Positions 53,633 to 62,733 of a stretch of DNA of 64,000 bases are shown here, one piece after another. The notes under the pieces are model-generated. The model worked only from the letters and a program-made list of their open reading frames with translations. It did not search any database and had not been told where the DNA came from. Numbering within the stretch: position 1 is the first letter of the stretch; each line of letters opens with the position of its first letter. Source of the DNA: Nocardioides sambongensis (GTDB lineage Bacteria > Actinomycetota > Actinomycetes > Propionibacteriales > Nocardioidaceae); the NCBI RefSeq assembly GCF_006494815.1, contig NZ_CP041091.1:4230501-4294500 (forward strand), written 5' to 3'. The position numbers and the translations under genes are program-made.

Positions 53633-54439
53633 GTGGCCACCCCGCACGACCCCGCCGACTTCGTCGCCCGACTCGGCTCGCGGGCGTCGGTGCCGGACGA
53701 AGTGCGGTCTCGGTGGGGGATCGCGGAATACGTGGCGCTCTCCGCCCGCACCGACGGCATCGACGAGGAACTGCACCGCCTCGCGTACGACGAGGCGCGG
53801 ACACTGCGCCGTACCGACCCGGAGCGGGTGCTGGCCCTGATCACCGCGCTCGCCCGCCCGCCGTCGGCGGAGCTGAACAAGGCGCGGCTCGCTGCCGCGG
53901 CCGGGATCCCGGCGACCACTGTGTCGCCGTACGTCGATCTGGTCGAGCGGATCGGCCTGGTCCGTGCGCTGCCCGGCACCCGGGCGTCTGTGGCGAAGCG
54001 GGCGATCGGCCGGCCCCGGATGGTGTTCGACGATCCCGCTGTCGCCCGACACCTCTCCGGGATCGCCGCGGCCGACCTGGTCGAGCTGAGTGGCCGACGC
54101 CTGTTGGCTCCGCTGCTGGAAGGGGTCGCGATCACCGCGCTGCTCCGGCAGGAGCCGAGCAGCACGGTCACCCACCGGCTCGGCCATCTCCGCGAGCGCA
54201 ACGGGCTGCAGGTCGACGTCGTCGTCGAGCTCGAGGACGACACCGTCTACGGCCTCGAGATCCGCACCGCCGCCGCGTTCCGGCCGCACCAGTTCCGCAA
54301 CCTGGAGGCGCTCGCGATGCGCGCCGGCAGCAGGTTCCGCGGGGGGATCGTGCTCAACACCGCACCGGCGGGCTTCCAGTACCGCCCCGGCCTCTGGGGG
54401 CTGCCGATCTCCGCGCTGTGGGACTGGGAGACGCGGTAG
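53633..54439 (+). CDS. Stand-alone DUF4143-type protein lacking its AAA ATPase
   Basis: 268 residues from GTG 53633. Residues 75-268 match the DUF4143 end of AAA_14-type ATPases. That part has a winged-helix-like piece (LNKARLAAAAGIPATTVSPYVDL) and a nuclease-like fold with VVELEDDTVYGLEIRTAA, where Glu/Lys-type residues occur in restriction-endonuclease-like domains. The N-terminal ATPase of about 200 residues is absent; no P-loop is seen. It could be a truncated remnant or a functional stand-alone domain. It converges with manA (7 nt). Confidence 0.6.
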   Translation: MATPHDPADFVARLGSRASVPDEVRSRWGIAEYVALSARTDGIDEELHRLAYDEARTLRRTDPERVLALITALARPPSAELNKARLAAAAGIPATTVSPYVDLVERIGLVRALPGTRASVAKRAIGRPRMVFDDPAVARHLSGIAAADLVELSGRRLLAPLLEGVAITALLRQEPSSTVTHRLGHLRERNGLQVDVVVELEDDTVYGLEIRTAAAFRPHQFRNLEALAMRAGSRFRGGIVLNTAPAGFQYRPGLWGLPISALWDWETR

Positions 54440-54446
54440 CGCCCGC

Positions 54447-55628
54447 TCAGACCAGGTCGTTCAGCCGGCCGGCGTGGACGTCGGTGGGCTGGTAGGCCTG
54501 GGCCACCTCGCCGGTGCCGACCACGCGGATGGTGCCGTCGCTCTCGTCGGCGTAGGCGGAGTCGCCGCGGGCCAGCCACAGCGACTCACCCTGCTCGTTG
54601 AGCAGCGCCACATCCCCGGCGGTGCAGACCAGGATCCGCTTGCCGCGCTCGGGCAGCGCGGCGCCGGCCGGCTCCGCCTGGGAGACCTGGGTGACCGAGA
54701 GCGCGAAGTCGCCCGACCCCGGCTGGTAGATGTCGGTGGAGAAGCCGAAGAGCTCCGGGTTGACCCGAGCGACCCGGGACATCCCCTCCTCCAGGCAGTG
54801 CACCATCGCCTCGGCGGCGATGTGCTTCGAGGTCAGGCCGGCCCGCAGCACGTTGTCGGAGGAGACCATCACCTCCAGGCACATCCCGGCCAGGTGGGCG
54901 TGGATGATGCCGGCGTCGAGGAAGGCGGCCTCGCCCGGCTGGAGGGTGAGCCGGTTGAGGAGGAGCGAGATCAGCACGCCGATGTCGCCCGGGTGGTGCT
55001 TCTGCAGCTCCACGGCGGTGAGGTAGGCACGACGGATGTCGAAGCCGCGCTCCAGCGCGGACGAGCACTGGTCGACGACCGCGGTGATCTCCTCGGCGCT
55101 CGGCGGCGAGAGGAGCTGCTTCTCGACCAGCTTGACGATGCCCGCGAAGCCGGGGTTGTTGCGCAGCTCGGCCGCCATGACCTGGGTGAGCGGAGTGTCG
55201 AGCTGGGCGAGCACCCGCAGGATCTCGGCGGTCGGACGGAAACCGACGAGCGTGTCGAACTGGGACAGCGCGTAGACCATCTCCGGCTTGGGGTGCGGGT
55301 CCTTGAACACCCGGTCCCGCGACTCCAGCGGGACGCCGGACGCCTCCTCCGCCTCGAAACCGGCGCGCGCGGTCGATGCGTTGGGGTGCACCTGGATGGA
55401 GAGCGGCCGGTCGGCCGCGAGGATCTTGAGCATGAAGCCCAGCTCGCCCGCGACGTCGGTCAGCGGTCGGGCCTCGTCGCTCCCGCGCACGGTCGCGACC
55501 CCGAGGGGGTGCGTCCCCATCCAGACCTCGGCGACCGGCCGACTGCCCGGGCTCTGACGCAGGAACGTCGGGATGCCGTCAGTCGAGCCCCAGTCGTAGT
55601 CCTGGGTGGGGCAGTCGAGCGGATACAC
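54447..55628 (-). CDS. manA: Mannose-6-phosphate isomerase, type I
   Basis: A 393-residue cupin-type isomerase. It starts YPLDCPTQDYDWGSTDGIP. Zinc ligands are in LSIQVHPNAS, KPEMVYAL and DAGIIHAHLAG, and LRAGLTSKHI holds the catalytic Arg. It interconverts fructose-6-P and mannose-6-P, feeding GDP-mannose for the gmd product and glycans. GTG 55628 has AGGAG upstream. It lies near glmS and ugd, other sugar-precursor genes. Confidence 0.94.
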   Translation of the reverse strand: MYPLDCPTQDYDWGSTDGIPTFLRQSPGSRPVAEVWMGTHPLGVATVRGSDEARPLTDVAGELGFMLKILAADRPLSIQVHPNASTARAGFEAEEASGVPLESRDRVFKDPHPKPEMVYALSQFDTLVGFRPTAEILRVLAQLDTPLTQVMAAELRNNPGFAGIVKLVEKQLLSPPSAEEITAVVDQCSSALERGFDIRRAYLTAVELQKHHPGDIGVLISLLLNRLTLQPGEAAFLDAGIIHAHLAGMCLEVMVSSDNVLRAGLTSKHIAAEAMVHCLEEGMSRVARVNPELFGFSTDIYQPGSGDFALSVTQVSQAEPAGAALPERGKRILVCTAGDVALLNEQGESLWLARGDSAYADESDGTIRVVGTGEVAQAYQPTDVHAGRLNDLV

Positions 55629-55813
55629 GGAACTCCTCGGTGACGGTCAAAACGAGACGGTCAATCGTAGATGCTGGTCAGGGTCGGCGTCCGCGAGTTC
55701 ACGCAGGGACGCCGATTCAGGGTACGGAAGTCGGCGCGACTGTTCGGGCCCGCGACCCCGTCCGTTCAGCCGCGTGGTGCCCGGATGTTCGCTCCGGCGC
55801 CCAATCTGCAGGC

Positions 55814-57127
55814 ATGAGGATCTCGGTCTTCGGATGCGGCTATCTCGGCGCGGTGCACGCCGCGTGCATGGCTGACCTCGGTCACGAGGTCGTCGGCATC
55901 GACGTCCTTCCCGAGCAGGTGCAGCGTCTGAACCACGGGCAAGCCCCGTTCTTCGAGCCCGGGCTGGACGCGTTGCTGAGTGACGGCACCGCGAGTGGTC
56001 GGCTGTCCTTCGCCACCGGGGCCGCTGCGGCGGCCGAGGCAACGGTGCACTTCGTCTGCGTGGGCACGCCGCAGAAGAAGGCGGAGTTCGCCGCCGACCT
56101 GCGTTTCGTCCGCGAGGCGGTGACCGGACTGCTGCCGCACCTGAAGCCGGGCGACGTCGTCGTCGGCAAGTCGACCGTCCCGGTCGGGACCGCCGAGGAG
56201 CTGGCCGACCTGGTCCACGAGGCGGAGCCGGAGGCCGAGCTGCTCTGGAACCCGGAGTTCCTGCGTGAGGGGTTCGCGGTCGAGGACACGCTGCGGCCGG
56301 ACCGCTTCGTCTACGGCGTCGGCGACACCGACCAGGCCCGGCGGGCCGCCGGGGTGCTGGACCAGGTGTACGGCGCTGCGCTCGCCGCCGGCACCCCCAA
56401 GATCGAGACCGACCTGGCCACCGCCCAGCTGGTCAAGGTCGCCGCGAACTCGTTCCTCGCCACCAAGATCTCCTTCATCAACGCGATGGCCGAGCTGTGC
56501 GAGGCCACCGGGGCCGACGTGACCAGCCTCGCCGATGCGATCGGACATGACTCCCGGATCGGTCGCCGCTTCCTCAACGCCGGTCTCGGCTTCGGCGGTG
56601 GTTGTCTGCCCAAGGACATCCGCGCCTTCATGGCGCGCGCCGGCGAGCTCGGCGTCGACCAGGCGCTGACCTTCCTGCGCGAGGTCGACTCGATCAACAT
56701 GCGTCGCCGGGTCCGGATGGTCGACCTGGCGCGGGAGGTCTGTGGCGGGTCGATCGTCGGCCGCCGGATCGCGGTGCTCGGCGCGGCCTTCAAGCCGGAC
56801 AGCGACGACGTCCGCGACTCGCCCGCGCTCAGCGTCGCCGCGCAGATGCAGCTGCAGGGCGCCTACGTCACGGTGACCGACCCGAAGGCGATCGACAACG
56901 CCGCCAAGAAGTGGCCGGACCTCACCTTCGCGACGACCGTCGAGGACGCTGTCGCCGGTGCCTCCGTCGTCCTGGTGGCCACCGAGTGGCCCGAGTACGT
57001 CGCCCTCGACCCGGGCGAGCTCCGCGGGTGGGTCGACGAGCCGCGGATCCTGGACGGCCGCAACTGCCTCGACCCGCAGGCCTGGCGCGAGGCGGGCTGG
57101 ACCTACCGGGCACTGGGGCGTCGCTGA
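55814..57127 (+). CDS. ugd: UDP-glucose 6-dehydrogenase
   Basis: A 437-residue dehydrogenase. The NAD-binding motif FGCGYLGAVHAACMADLGH starts the protein. The catalytic Cys is in NAGLGFGGGCLPKDIRAF, with the Lys in VKVAANSFLATKISFIN. It oxidises UDP-glucose to UDP-glucuronate for acidic polysaccharides. ATG 55814 is used. It stands alone, divergent from manA with 185 nt between, and fits the exopolysaccharide theme of this region. Confidence 0.94.
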   Translation: MRISVFGCGYLGAVHAACMADLGHEVVGIDVLPEQVQRLNHGQAPFFEPGLDALLSDGTASGRLSFATGAAAAAEATVHFVCVGTPQKKAEFAADLRFVREAVTGLLPHLKPGDVVVGKSTVPVGTAEELADLVHEAEPEAELLWNPEFLREGFAVEDTLRPDRFVYGVGDTDQARRAAGVLDQVYGAALAAGTPKIETDLATAQLVKVAANSFLATKISFINAMAELCEATGADVTSLADAIGHDSRIGRRFLNAGLGFGGGCLPKDIRAFMARAGELGVDQALTFLREVDSINMRRRVRMVDLAREVCGGSIVGRRIAVLGAAFKPDSDDVRDSPALSVAAQMQLQGAYVTVTDPKAIDNAAKKWPDLTFATTVEDAVAGASVVLVATEWPEYVALDPGELRGWVDEPRILDGRNCLDPQAWREAGWTYRALGRR

Positions 57128-57212
57128 GCCGACCGAGCTTCGCGGGCCGGCATCCACACCTGGCATCGCACGGCTCGGTGGCGAGTCGCGTCGCCGAGAG
57201 TCGTCGGGTGGG

Positions 57213-58685
57213 TCAGGCGGCGTGGGGTGGTGGTCGTCCGGGTGTGTAGGCGATCCGGACGCGTTGGTGGGCGGGGGTGGGTGGTGGTGGTTGCCAGTGG
57301 GGTTGGCCGGTGTCGGGGTTGATGGTGATGGTCCAGGGGGTGTGGTGGGCGGTGGTGTGGTGGCGTCGGCAGAGGAGGATGAGGTTGTCGAGGCTGGTGG
57401 GGCCTGCGTCGGCCCAGTGTTGGATGTGGTGGGCGTCGCAGGCCAGGGGGAGGCGGGTGCAGCCGGGGAAGGCGCAGTGTTGGTCGCGTAGCACGAGCGC
57501 GTTCCAGAGTCCGGGGGTCACGGTGCGGGTGCTGCGGCCCAGGTCGAGGATCTCGTTGTGGGTGCCGAGGATGGCGGGGATGATCTCGGCGTCGCAGGCC
57601 AGGCGTCGGATGGCGAGGGCGGAGAGGGTGTGGCCGCCGGTGAGGGTGCCGGTGGGTAGGTGGCCGGTGTGGCTGGTGGGGTCGGGCAGGCCGGTGGTGT
57701 GGTGGATGCCGCGGAATCCGGCGGGGTCGGCGCCGGCGGCCTTCTCGGTCAGGTCGGCCAGGTTCATGGTGATGGTGATCCGGGCGGTGGTGCCGTGGGC
57801 GCGGGGGAGCTGGTCGGTGGCTTGGTAGCGGGTGGCGAGCTCGACCAGGGCGTCCCACATCCGCACGCCGGCTTCGCGGGGGTCGCGGCCGTCGTGGCGG
57901 CAGCCGGCCTCGGGGCAGCGGCGGCGGGTGCTGGGGGTGTTGGGGTCGTGCAGGAGGGGTCCGTCGTCGGGCAGCGGGGTGCCGCCGCAGGCGCCGGGCT
58001 CGGTGGTGGCCGGTGCCGCGAGTGGCATCAGGATGGTCTTGACGAGCTCGGTCTCCTCGATGGTGGCGTAGCCCTTGATCCGGACCCCGCCGAGGTGGTC
58101 GGGGGCGAAGGAGAGGAACCGGGCGTGGTGGGCGCCGCGTTCGGCGCGGGGTTTGTCGAGGTCGGCGCGGAGCAGCTCGCCGTCGGGGTCGAGCTCGCGG
58201 ACCACGTCACCGAAGGCGTGGTCGAGGTCGGTGGCATCGACCCCGGCCTGGGCGACCCGGTCCAGCAGCAGTGCGGCGGCGTCCTCGCGTAGCTCGGGCA
58301 CGTGGGGCAGGGTGGCGACGCGGCGCCCGATCACACCGGCCTGGGCGAAGGAGATCCGTCCCTGGGTCAGTGCGTCACGGACCGCGGGCAGTTCCTGGGT
58401 CTGTTGCGCGACCCGCACCCACGCGGTGCCTGAGCCCTTGCGGCCGCCGGTGGCATGGGTGAGCAGCTCCTTGGTCGAGGCCCACCCCAGCTCGTGGGCC
58501 ACGTCGTGTTCCTCCAGCGCCTCGGCCAGACCCACCATCACCCCGTCCAGCACGGCCCGCGTGCGCGCGGCCAGGGCCAGCACCTCAACGAGCTCGGCCG
58601 ATGCCACCGGCTGGGCCTGTTCGGCCGAGGCGAGGGCATCGACGGCCGCGGAGACCGTCCGCAGTGCCTCGGTGAGTGTGCCCAT
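57213..58685 (-). CDS. DUF222/HNH endonuclease of the 13E12 repeat family
   Basis: 490 residues. The N-terminal 330 residues are DUF222 ([17 protein letters not shown], then [14 protein letters not shown]). The C-terminus is an HNH nuclease: [19 protein letters not shown], then [14 protein letters not shown]. This is the 13E12 repeat layout known as a multicopy family in Mycobacterium and other actinobacteria. The product is probably a DNA nuclease. A perfect SOS box sits 12 nt before ATG 58685, overlapping the promoter, so it should be induced by DNA damage. A Pro/His-rich tail follows the nuclease. Confidence 0.9.
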   Translation of the reverse strand: MGTLTEALRTVSAAVDALASAEQAQPVASAELVEVLALAARTRAVLDGVMVGLAEALEEHDVAHELGWASTKELLTHATGGRKGSGTAWVRVAQQTQELPAVRDALTQGRISFAQAGVIGRRVATLPHVPELREDAAALLLDRVAQAGVDATDLDHAFGDVVRELDPDGELLRADLDKPRAERGAHHARFLSFAPDHLGGVRIKGYATIEETELVKTILMPLAAPATTEPGACGGTPLPDDGPLLHDPNTPSTRRRCPEAGCRHDGRDPREAGVRMWDALVELATRYQATDQLPRAHGTTARITITMNLADLTEKAAGADPAGFRGIHHTTGLPDPTSHTGHLPTGTLTGGHTLSALAIRRLACDAEIIPAILGTHNEILDLGRSTRTVTPGLWNALVLRDQHCAFPGCTRLPLACDAHHIQHWADAGPTSLDNLILLCRRHHTTAHHTPWTITINPDTGQPHWQPPPPTPAHQRVRIAYTPGRPPPHAA

Positions 58686-58696
58686 GCCCCATGATA

Positions 58697-58712
58697 TCGA
58701 ACGCGTGTTCGA
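58697..58712. promoter_or_regulatory. SOS (LexA) box
   Basis: TCGAACGCGTGTTCGA is a perfect match to the actinobacterial LexA site TCGAAC-N4-GTTCGA. On the minus strand TATCAT, a -10-like box, lies just 3' of it and 5-10 nt before the ATG. Transcription of the HNH gene is probably leaderless and LexA-controlled. Confidence 0.88.
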
Positions 58713-58780
58713 ACGATCAAGGGCTGGTCCACACCCTCGGGATCAACGCCGTCGTCGCCGCCTCGGGCGCCGACGCTCGG

Positions 58781-58813
58781 AGTCCGAGCCGAGTCCGAGC
58801 CGAGTGCGAGGCG
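58781..58813. repeat. Three 11-nt repeats near the hsp20 terminator
   Basis: AGTCCGAGCCG (58781-58791), the same at 58792-58802, and AGTGCGAGGCG (58803-58813) directly precede the terminator hairpin. They lie downstream of the minus-strand hsp20 gene. Confidence 0.75.
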
Positions 58814-58854
58814 CCTCGGTCGGGGGTCGCCCGAGCGACGACCCCCGACCGAGG
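58814..58854 (-). terminator. Terminator of the hsp20 gene
   Basis: CCTCGGTCGGGGGTCG (58814-58829) pairs perfectly over 16 bp with CGACCCCCGACCGAGG (58839-58854) around a 9-nt loop. It lies 7 nt after the hsp20 stop (58861). Confidence 0.85.
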
Positions 58855-58860
58855 TCAGGT

Positions 58861-59215
58861 TCAGGCCCCGATGGCCGCCGGGCCGGTCTCGTTCGAGGCG
58901 ATCCGGATCTTGCGCGGCTTGGCCTTCTCGGCGACCGGGACCACCAGGCGCAGCACGCCGTCGCTGTAGGTGGCCTCGATGCCGTCCAGGTCGAGGTTGT
59001 CCCGAGCACGAGCTGGCGGCTGAAGGCGCCCTCGGTCGTTCGGAGGTGAGTGCCTCCCAGTCGCCGTTGCGGGCGGTGCGCTCGGCGCGGACGGTCAGCA
59101 CGTTGCGCTCGACGTCGAGGTCGATGCTCTCCTTGGAGACGCCGGGCAGGTCGAACTCGATCACGAACTTCTCACCCTCGCGCCACGCGTCCATGGGCAT
59201 CGCCGCCGGCCTCAA
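58861..59215 (-). pseudogene. Hsp20 small heat-shock protein, N-terminus lost and two frameshifts
   Basis: After adding one base near 59037 and one near 59006, the alpha-crystallin domain is complete. It runs from [20 protein letters not shown] through [16 protein letters not shown] to [20 protein letters not shown]. The usual 25-35 residues before [11 protein letters not shown] are missing; the reading frame runs instead into sequence that belongs to a plus-strand MerR remnant. The only start left is TTG 59215. The two frameshifts resemble the errors elsewhere, but the lost N-terminus is a real rearrangement or an assembly deletion. Confidence 0.75.
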
Positions 59216-59300
59216 CCTCGCCGGTATCGCCCACGTCCTCGCCCTGGAGGACCGGGTGGGCGCTCTCGAGGCGGAGGTCAGCCGACTCCGGTCGTCCTGA
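59193..59300 (+). pseudogene. C-terminal remnant of an HspR/MerR-type regulator
   Basis: The last 34 residues read [20 protein letters not shown] and then a short Leu/Glu/Arg coiled coil to the stop. This is the dimerisation end of HspR-like MerR repressors (GLNLAGIRRVLELE in typical members). The DNA-binding N-terminus is absent; upstream bases are antisense hsp20. HspR represses heat-shock genes, often hsp20. The shared ten bases CGCCGCCGGC at 59201-59210 fit both proteins and look like the deletion junction. Confidence 0.6.
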
Positions 59301-59324
59301 ACGTGGATCGACCGATCCTCGGCC

Positions 59325-60329
59325 TCAGCCGGTCGGCGTCCGTCCGCGCTTCCGGTCGCCGGGCAGCTTCTCCAGCTCCGCGACGTACGGGGCGCCGAAC
59401 ATCGGCAACCCCTCGGTACGTCGGATGAACCCCCAGACCAGCGGGACCAGGATCAGCGTGGCGAGACCGACCAGCCCGATCACCACCGGGTAGGTCTCCT
59501 CCTTGCCGAGCGGCGCCCAGCCGGCCTTGTCGAGCAGCGCGACGCCGGACATGGTCAGCACGACCACGATGCCGCGCCGGATGTAGGACTGCGGCACCCG
59601 CGGGGCGATCTTGGAGCCGAGGATGGTGCCGGGCACCGAGCCGAGGATCAGCGGGATGGTGATCGCCCAGTCCAGGCCGTGGATCGCGATGTTGGCGATC
59701 GCCGCGGCGAGCACCAGCGGCACGGCCTGGACCAGGTCGGTGCCGACCAGCCGCACCGCGGAGAGGCCGGGGTAGAGCATCAGCAGCGCGATCATGATGA
59801 CCGAGCCGGAGCCGACACTGGTGACGCCGACCAGCAGGCCGCCGAGCATGCCGACCAGCAGGGTCGGGATCGGCCGGATCTTCGGGTTCGGGTCGTCCCC
59901 GCCGCCGCGGCGGACCCGGCGCAGGTTGATGTAGAGCCGCAGCGCGTAGGTGGCGGCGGCGAAGAGCAGCGCGAAGCCGATCGCCATCTTCAGGGCGTGG
60001 TCGAGGTCGTCGGGGTCGTCGGTGAGCACCTTGACCAGGTAGGGCCCGAGGAACGCCATCGGCACCGACCCGGCGATCAGCCAGCCGGCGAGCCGGAAGT
60101 CCGGTGAGCCGGAGCGCGAGTGCACCACCGCCCCGCCGGTCTTGTAGACCGCGGCCGCGGTGAGGTCGGCGGTGACCACGGTGGCGGCCTCGCCGCCGCC
60201 CACGCCGAGGAAGATCAGCGCCGGCGTCATCAGCGCGCCGCCGCCCATGCCGGTCAGGCCGACGACGATGCCGACCAGGAAGCCGGCCGCGACGATGGAG
60301 AGCGCGGTGAGGGTGAGCAGCTCGTTCAT
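59325..60329 (-). CDS. TauE/SafE-family anion transporter
   Basis: 334 residues with eight membrane helices. The N-terminal motif [20 protein letters not shown] and its repeat [20 protein letters not shown] are characteristic. TauE/SafE proteins move sulfite, sulfoacetate or related anions, or sulfate in CysZ-like roles. ATG 60329 overlaps the APS kinase stop as ATGA, so it is translated with that gene. A sulfur-anion role is therefore well supported; direction of transport is not. Confidence 0.87.
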   Translation of the reverse strand: MNELLTLTALSIVAAGFLVGIVVGLTGMGGGALMTPALIFLGVGGGEAATVVTADLTAAAVYKTGGAVVHSRSGSPDFRLAGWLIAGSVPMAFLGPYLVKVLTDDPDDLDHALKMAIGFALLFAAATYALRLYINLRRVRRGGGDDPNPKIRPIPTLLVGMLGGLLVGVTSVGSGSVIMIALLMLYPGLSAVRLVGTDLVQAVPLVLAAAIANIAIHGLDWAITIPLILGSVPGTILGSKIAPRVPQSYIRRGIVVVLTMSGVALLDKAGWAPLGKEETYPVVIGLVGLATLILVPLVWGFIRRTEGLPMFGAPYVAELEKLPGDRKRGRTPTG

Positions 60330-62144
60330 CGCTGCGCCTTCCTGCTGAGCCGGGGGAGGATGGTGGCCAGCAGGCCGTCGATCTGGTCGGCGCACCGGGC
60401 CGCGGCGTCCGGTCCGCGACGGTAGGGGTCCGGCACGTCCTGCTCGGCAGTGGCGGCCGCCCGGTGGTTCCCGACGTGGGCGACCAGGTCGGCGCCGGTG
60501 AGGCCGGCGTCGGCCCGCTCGACGGAGGCGGCGAACTGGCCGAGGGTGAAGACCTTGCGGAAGGCGCCGGGCACCTCGTCGAGGGCCCAGGTGCGGTGGC
60601 TGGTCTCCGCGGTCAGCACCAGGTCGGCCTCGTCGATCAGCTCGCGGGTCAACGGCCGGCTGCGGAAGCCGTCCTGCGCGTCGGCGTCGACGCCGTGGGC
60701 GGTCAGTGCCTCGCCCATCACGTCGTCCATCGGATGGGCCTCGAAGCCATGGGTGCCGGCACTGGCGACGGTCACCGAGTCGTCGTCGGCCAGCAGCTGT
60801 CGGGCGCGGAGCTCGAGGTAGGGCGAGCGGCAGATGTTCGCGGTGCAGACGAACAGCACCCGCAGCGGGCCGCTGCTCGTCGCCGGGGTGCCGGACGGCC
60901 CGCCCGCGGTCGCCGTACGAGCGGCCGGTGCCAGGTCGTCCCCGGTCAGGTCCAGGTGGCCCGACGCCTTCAACGCCACCAGTACGTCGTCGAGCGCCTC
61001 GTCGATCGTGCGGCCGGTCGTGTCGACGCGCACGTCGGCGTCCTCGGGCTCCTCGTAGGGGAGGAGATGCCGGTGAACTCGGGGATCTCGCCGCGACGTG
61101 CCTTCGCGTAGAGGCCCTTGCGGTCGCGGCGCTCGCACTCCTCGAGGGGGTGGCGACGTGGACCAGGAAGAACGCCCCGCCGGCGTCGGCGACATACTGC
61201 CGGACCTGCTGGCGGGTCCCGTCGAACGGCGCGATCGGGCTGCAGACGGCGACGCCGCCGTGGCGGGAGATCTCGGCGGCGACCCAGCCGATCCGGCGGA
61301 TGTTGGTCTCCCGGTCGGCCTTGGAGAAGGTGAGCCCGGCCGACAGGTTCCGCCGGACGACGTCACCGTCGAGGCTGGTCAGCGACCGTCCGCCGCGCTC
61401 GAGCAGGCGGTCCATCAGGGCCTGGGCGAGCGTGGACTTGCCGCTGCCGGAGAGGCCGGTGAAGAAGAGCACCAGGCCCTGCTCGGCCGGCGACGGTCGC
61501 TCCTCGGCGACGATCGCGGCGACGGCCGGGGACGGCGTACCGCCCTCGGCGAGCTCGACCACCGGGTCCTCGCCGGCGTAGTTCGCCACCACCGCGGTCC
61601 GCAGCCGGGCATCGCCGTCCGGGTCGCCGTGGTCGGCCAGCGGCACCGCGACCACCGCGACGTCCAGGTCGGCGGTAGCGGTGAGCGTGGCGCGCAGCAG
61701 GCCGACCGGGGACAGTCGACCGGTGCCGCGGCCGACGAGGGCGAGCACCAGGACCGGGCCGAGGTCGCGGAGCCGGTCGACCTGCTCCTGGGTCGGTGCG
61801 TCGGTGATCGCCACGACGGTGCGGCCGGCGTACTGCTGGCGGGTGGTGGCGGGGGAGAGGTGGAGTCGGCGGAAGGGGCCGTACTGGGCGTGGGTGAGCG
61901 GCTCGACAGCGAGGCCGCGGCCGTCGTCGGTGACCCGGGCGAGGGGGAGGCCCTCGGGGTCGACCAGCTCGACCGTGCCACCCTCGGCGAGGGCGGCGCG
62001 CGCCTCCTCGGACAACGACAACGTCACCGGACTGCCGGGTCGGTTGAACCCGTCGACCGGCTGCAGTCCACCGTTGGAGAGCAGCTCCAGGTCGTCGAGC
62101 TCACGCGGCGTCGGGCAGTGCTGAGGCGCGGCGTTCGCAGACAT
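60326..62144 (-). pseudogene. cysC: Three-part APS kinase: ATP-sulfurylase-like domain, CysC, LMW tyrosine phosphatase; two frameshifts
   Basis: Adding one C at the CCCCC near 61146 and one at the CCCC near 61058 gives 606 residues. Residues 1-200 resemble ATP-sulfurylase (LLSNGGLQPVDGFNRPGSP) but lack the QTRNP and HxxH active motifs. Residues 215-395 are APS kinase: P-loop [29 protein letters not shown], and [19 protein letters not shown]. Residues 430-606 are a low-molecular-weight tyrosine phosphatase with VLFVCTANICRSP and late DVPDPYRRG, the nucleophile and acid Asp both present. Sulfate activation is shared with CysDN. The phosphatase fusion is unusual. Confidence 0.85.
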
Positions 62145-62258
62145 GCAGAGCATCCTGCCAAAGAAAGTCGAATCACTAGGCTTTTCGAGACGCCGTGCGA
62201 GGTGATGCCTGCTACCCGACGCCGCCGGAGCCGGTGTGAACGGACTCACCTCCCGATT

Positions 62259-62285
62259 GCTTGCAAGTTGCTTGCTTCTGCAAGC
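62259..62285. promoter_or_regulatory. Palindromic operators upstream of the XRE regulator
   Basis: CTTGCAAG (62260-62267) is a perfect palindrome, and GCTTGC-TTCT-GCAAGC (62270-62285) is an adjacent inverted repeat. The GCTTGC core occurs twice. They lie 12-30 nt before the XRE gene start and are a likely autoregulatory site. Confidence 0.65.
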
Positions 62286-62296
62286 ACGATGGACGC

Positions 62297-62725
62297 ATGG
62301 CGATGGGCAAGGTGACGAAGACCGTCGGAACGCTCGGCGACTACCTCAAGGAGCAGCGGGTCGCGAGCCGGCTCTCCTTGCGGCAGCTCTCCGAGCTGGC
62401 CGGGGTCTCCAACCCTTACCTGAGCCAGATCGAGCGCGGGCTCCGCAAGCCGTCCGCCGAGGTCCTCTCGCAGATCGCGAAGGCCCTCCGGATCTCAGCG
62501 GAGCAGCTCTACGTCCGTGCGGGCATCCTCAGCCCGGACGACGGTGTGGGTGGATCGGTCGAGCTCGCCGTCCTCGGCGACACCGGCCTCACCGAGCGGC
62601 AGAAGCAGTCGCTCCTCGATGTCTATTCGTCCTTCCTGGCGCTGAACGCGGCCGAGTCCGCGGTCCACGCCGAGATGGATGCACATCGCACCTCCGACCA
62701 GATTTCCGACCACGCAGAAGGGTGA
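62297..62725 (+). CDS. XRE-family transcriptional regulator
   Basis: 142 residues from ATG 62297. The HTH is LSLRQLSELAGVSNPYLSQ with IERGLRKPSAEVLSQIAKAL after it. The C-terminal 60 residues are helical and probably dimerise or sense a ligand. It resembles mycobacterial Rv0474, which from memory precedes hbhA. Palindromes in its promoter suggest autoregulation. The HbhA-like gene follows after 8 nt, so they form an operon. Confidence 0.87.
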   Translation: MAMGKVTKTVGTLGDYLKEQRVASRLSLRQLSELAGVSNPYLSQIERGLRKPSAEVLSQIAKALRISAEQLYVRAGILSPDDGVGGSVELAVLGDTGLTERQKQSLLDVYSSFLALNAAESAVHAEMDAHRTSDQISDHAEG

Positions 62726-62733
62726 CACGCACT

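Noticed and set aside
60980..61170. Programmed frameshifting in the APS kinase
   Set aside because: No slippery heptamer with a downstream pseudoknot was identified, and the same kind of loss occurs in six other unrelated genes, so sequence error is simpler.
57213..62144. A mobile element or genomic island built around the HNH gene
   Set aside because: No integrase, transposase, terminal repeats or tRNA junction is present, and flanking genes are core metabolism.
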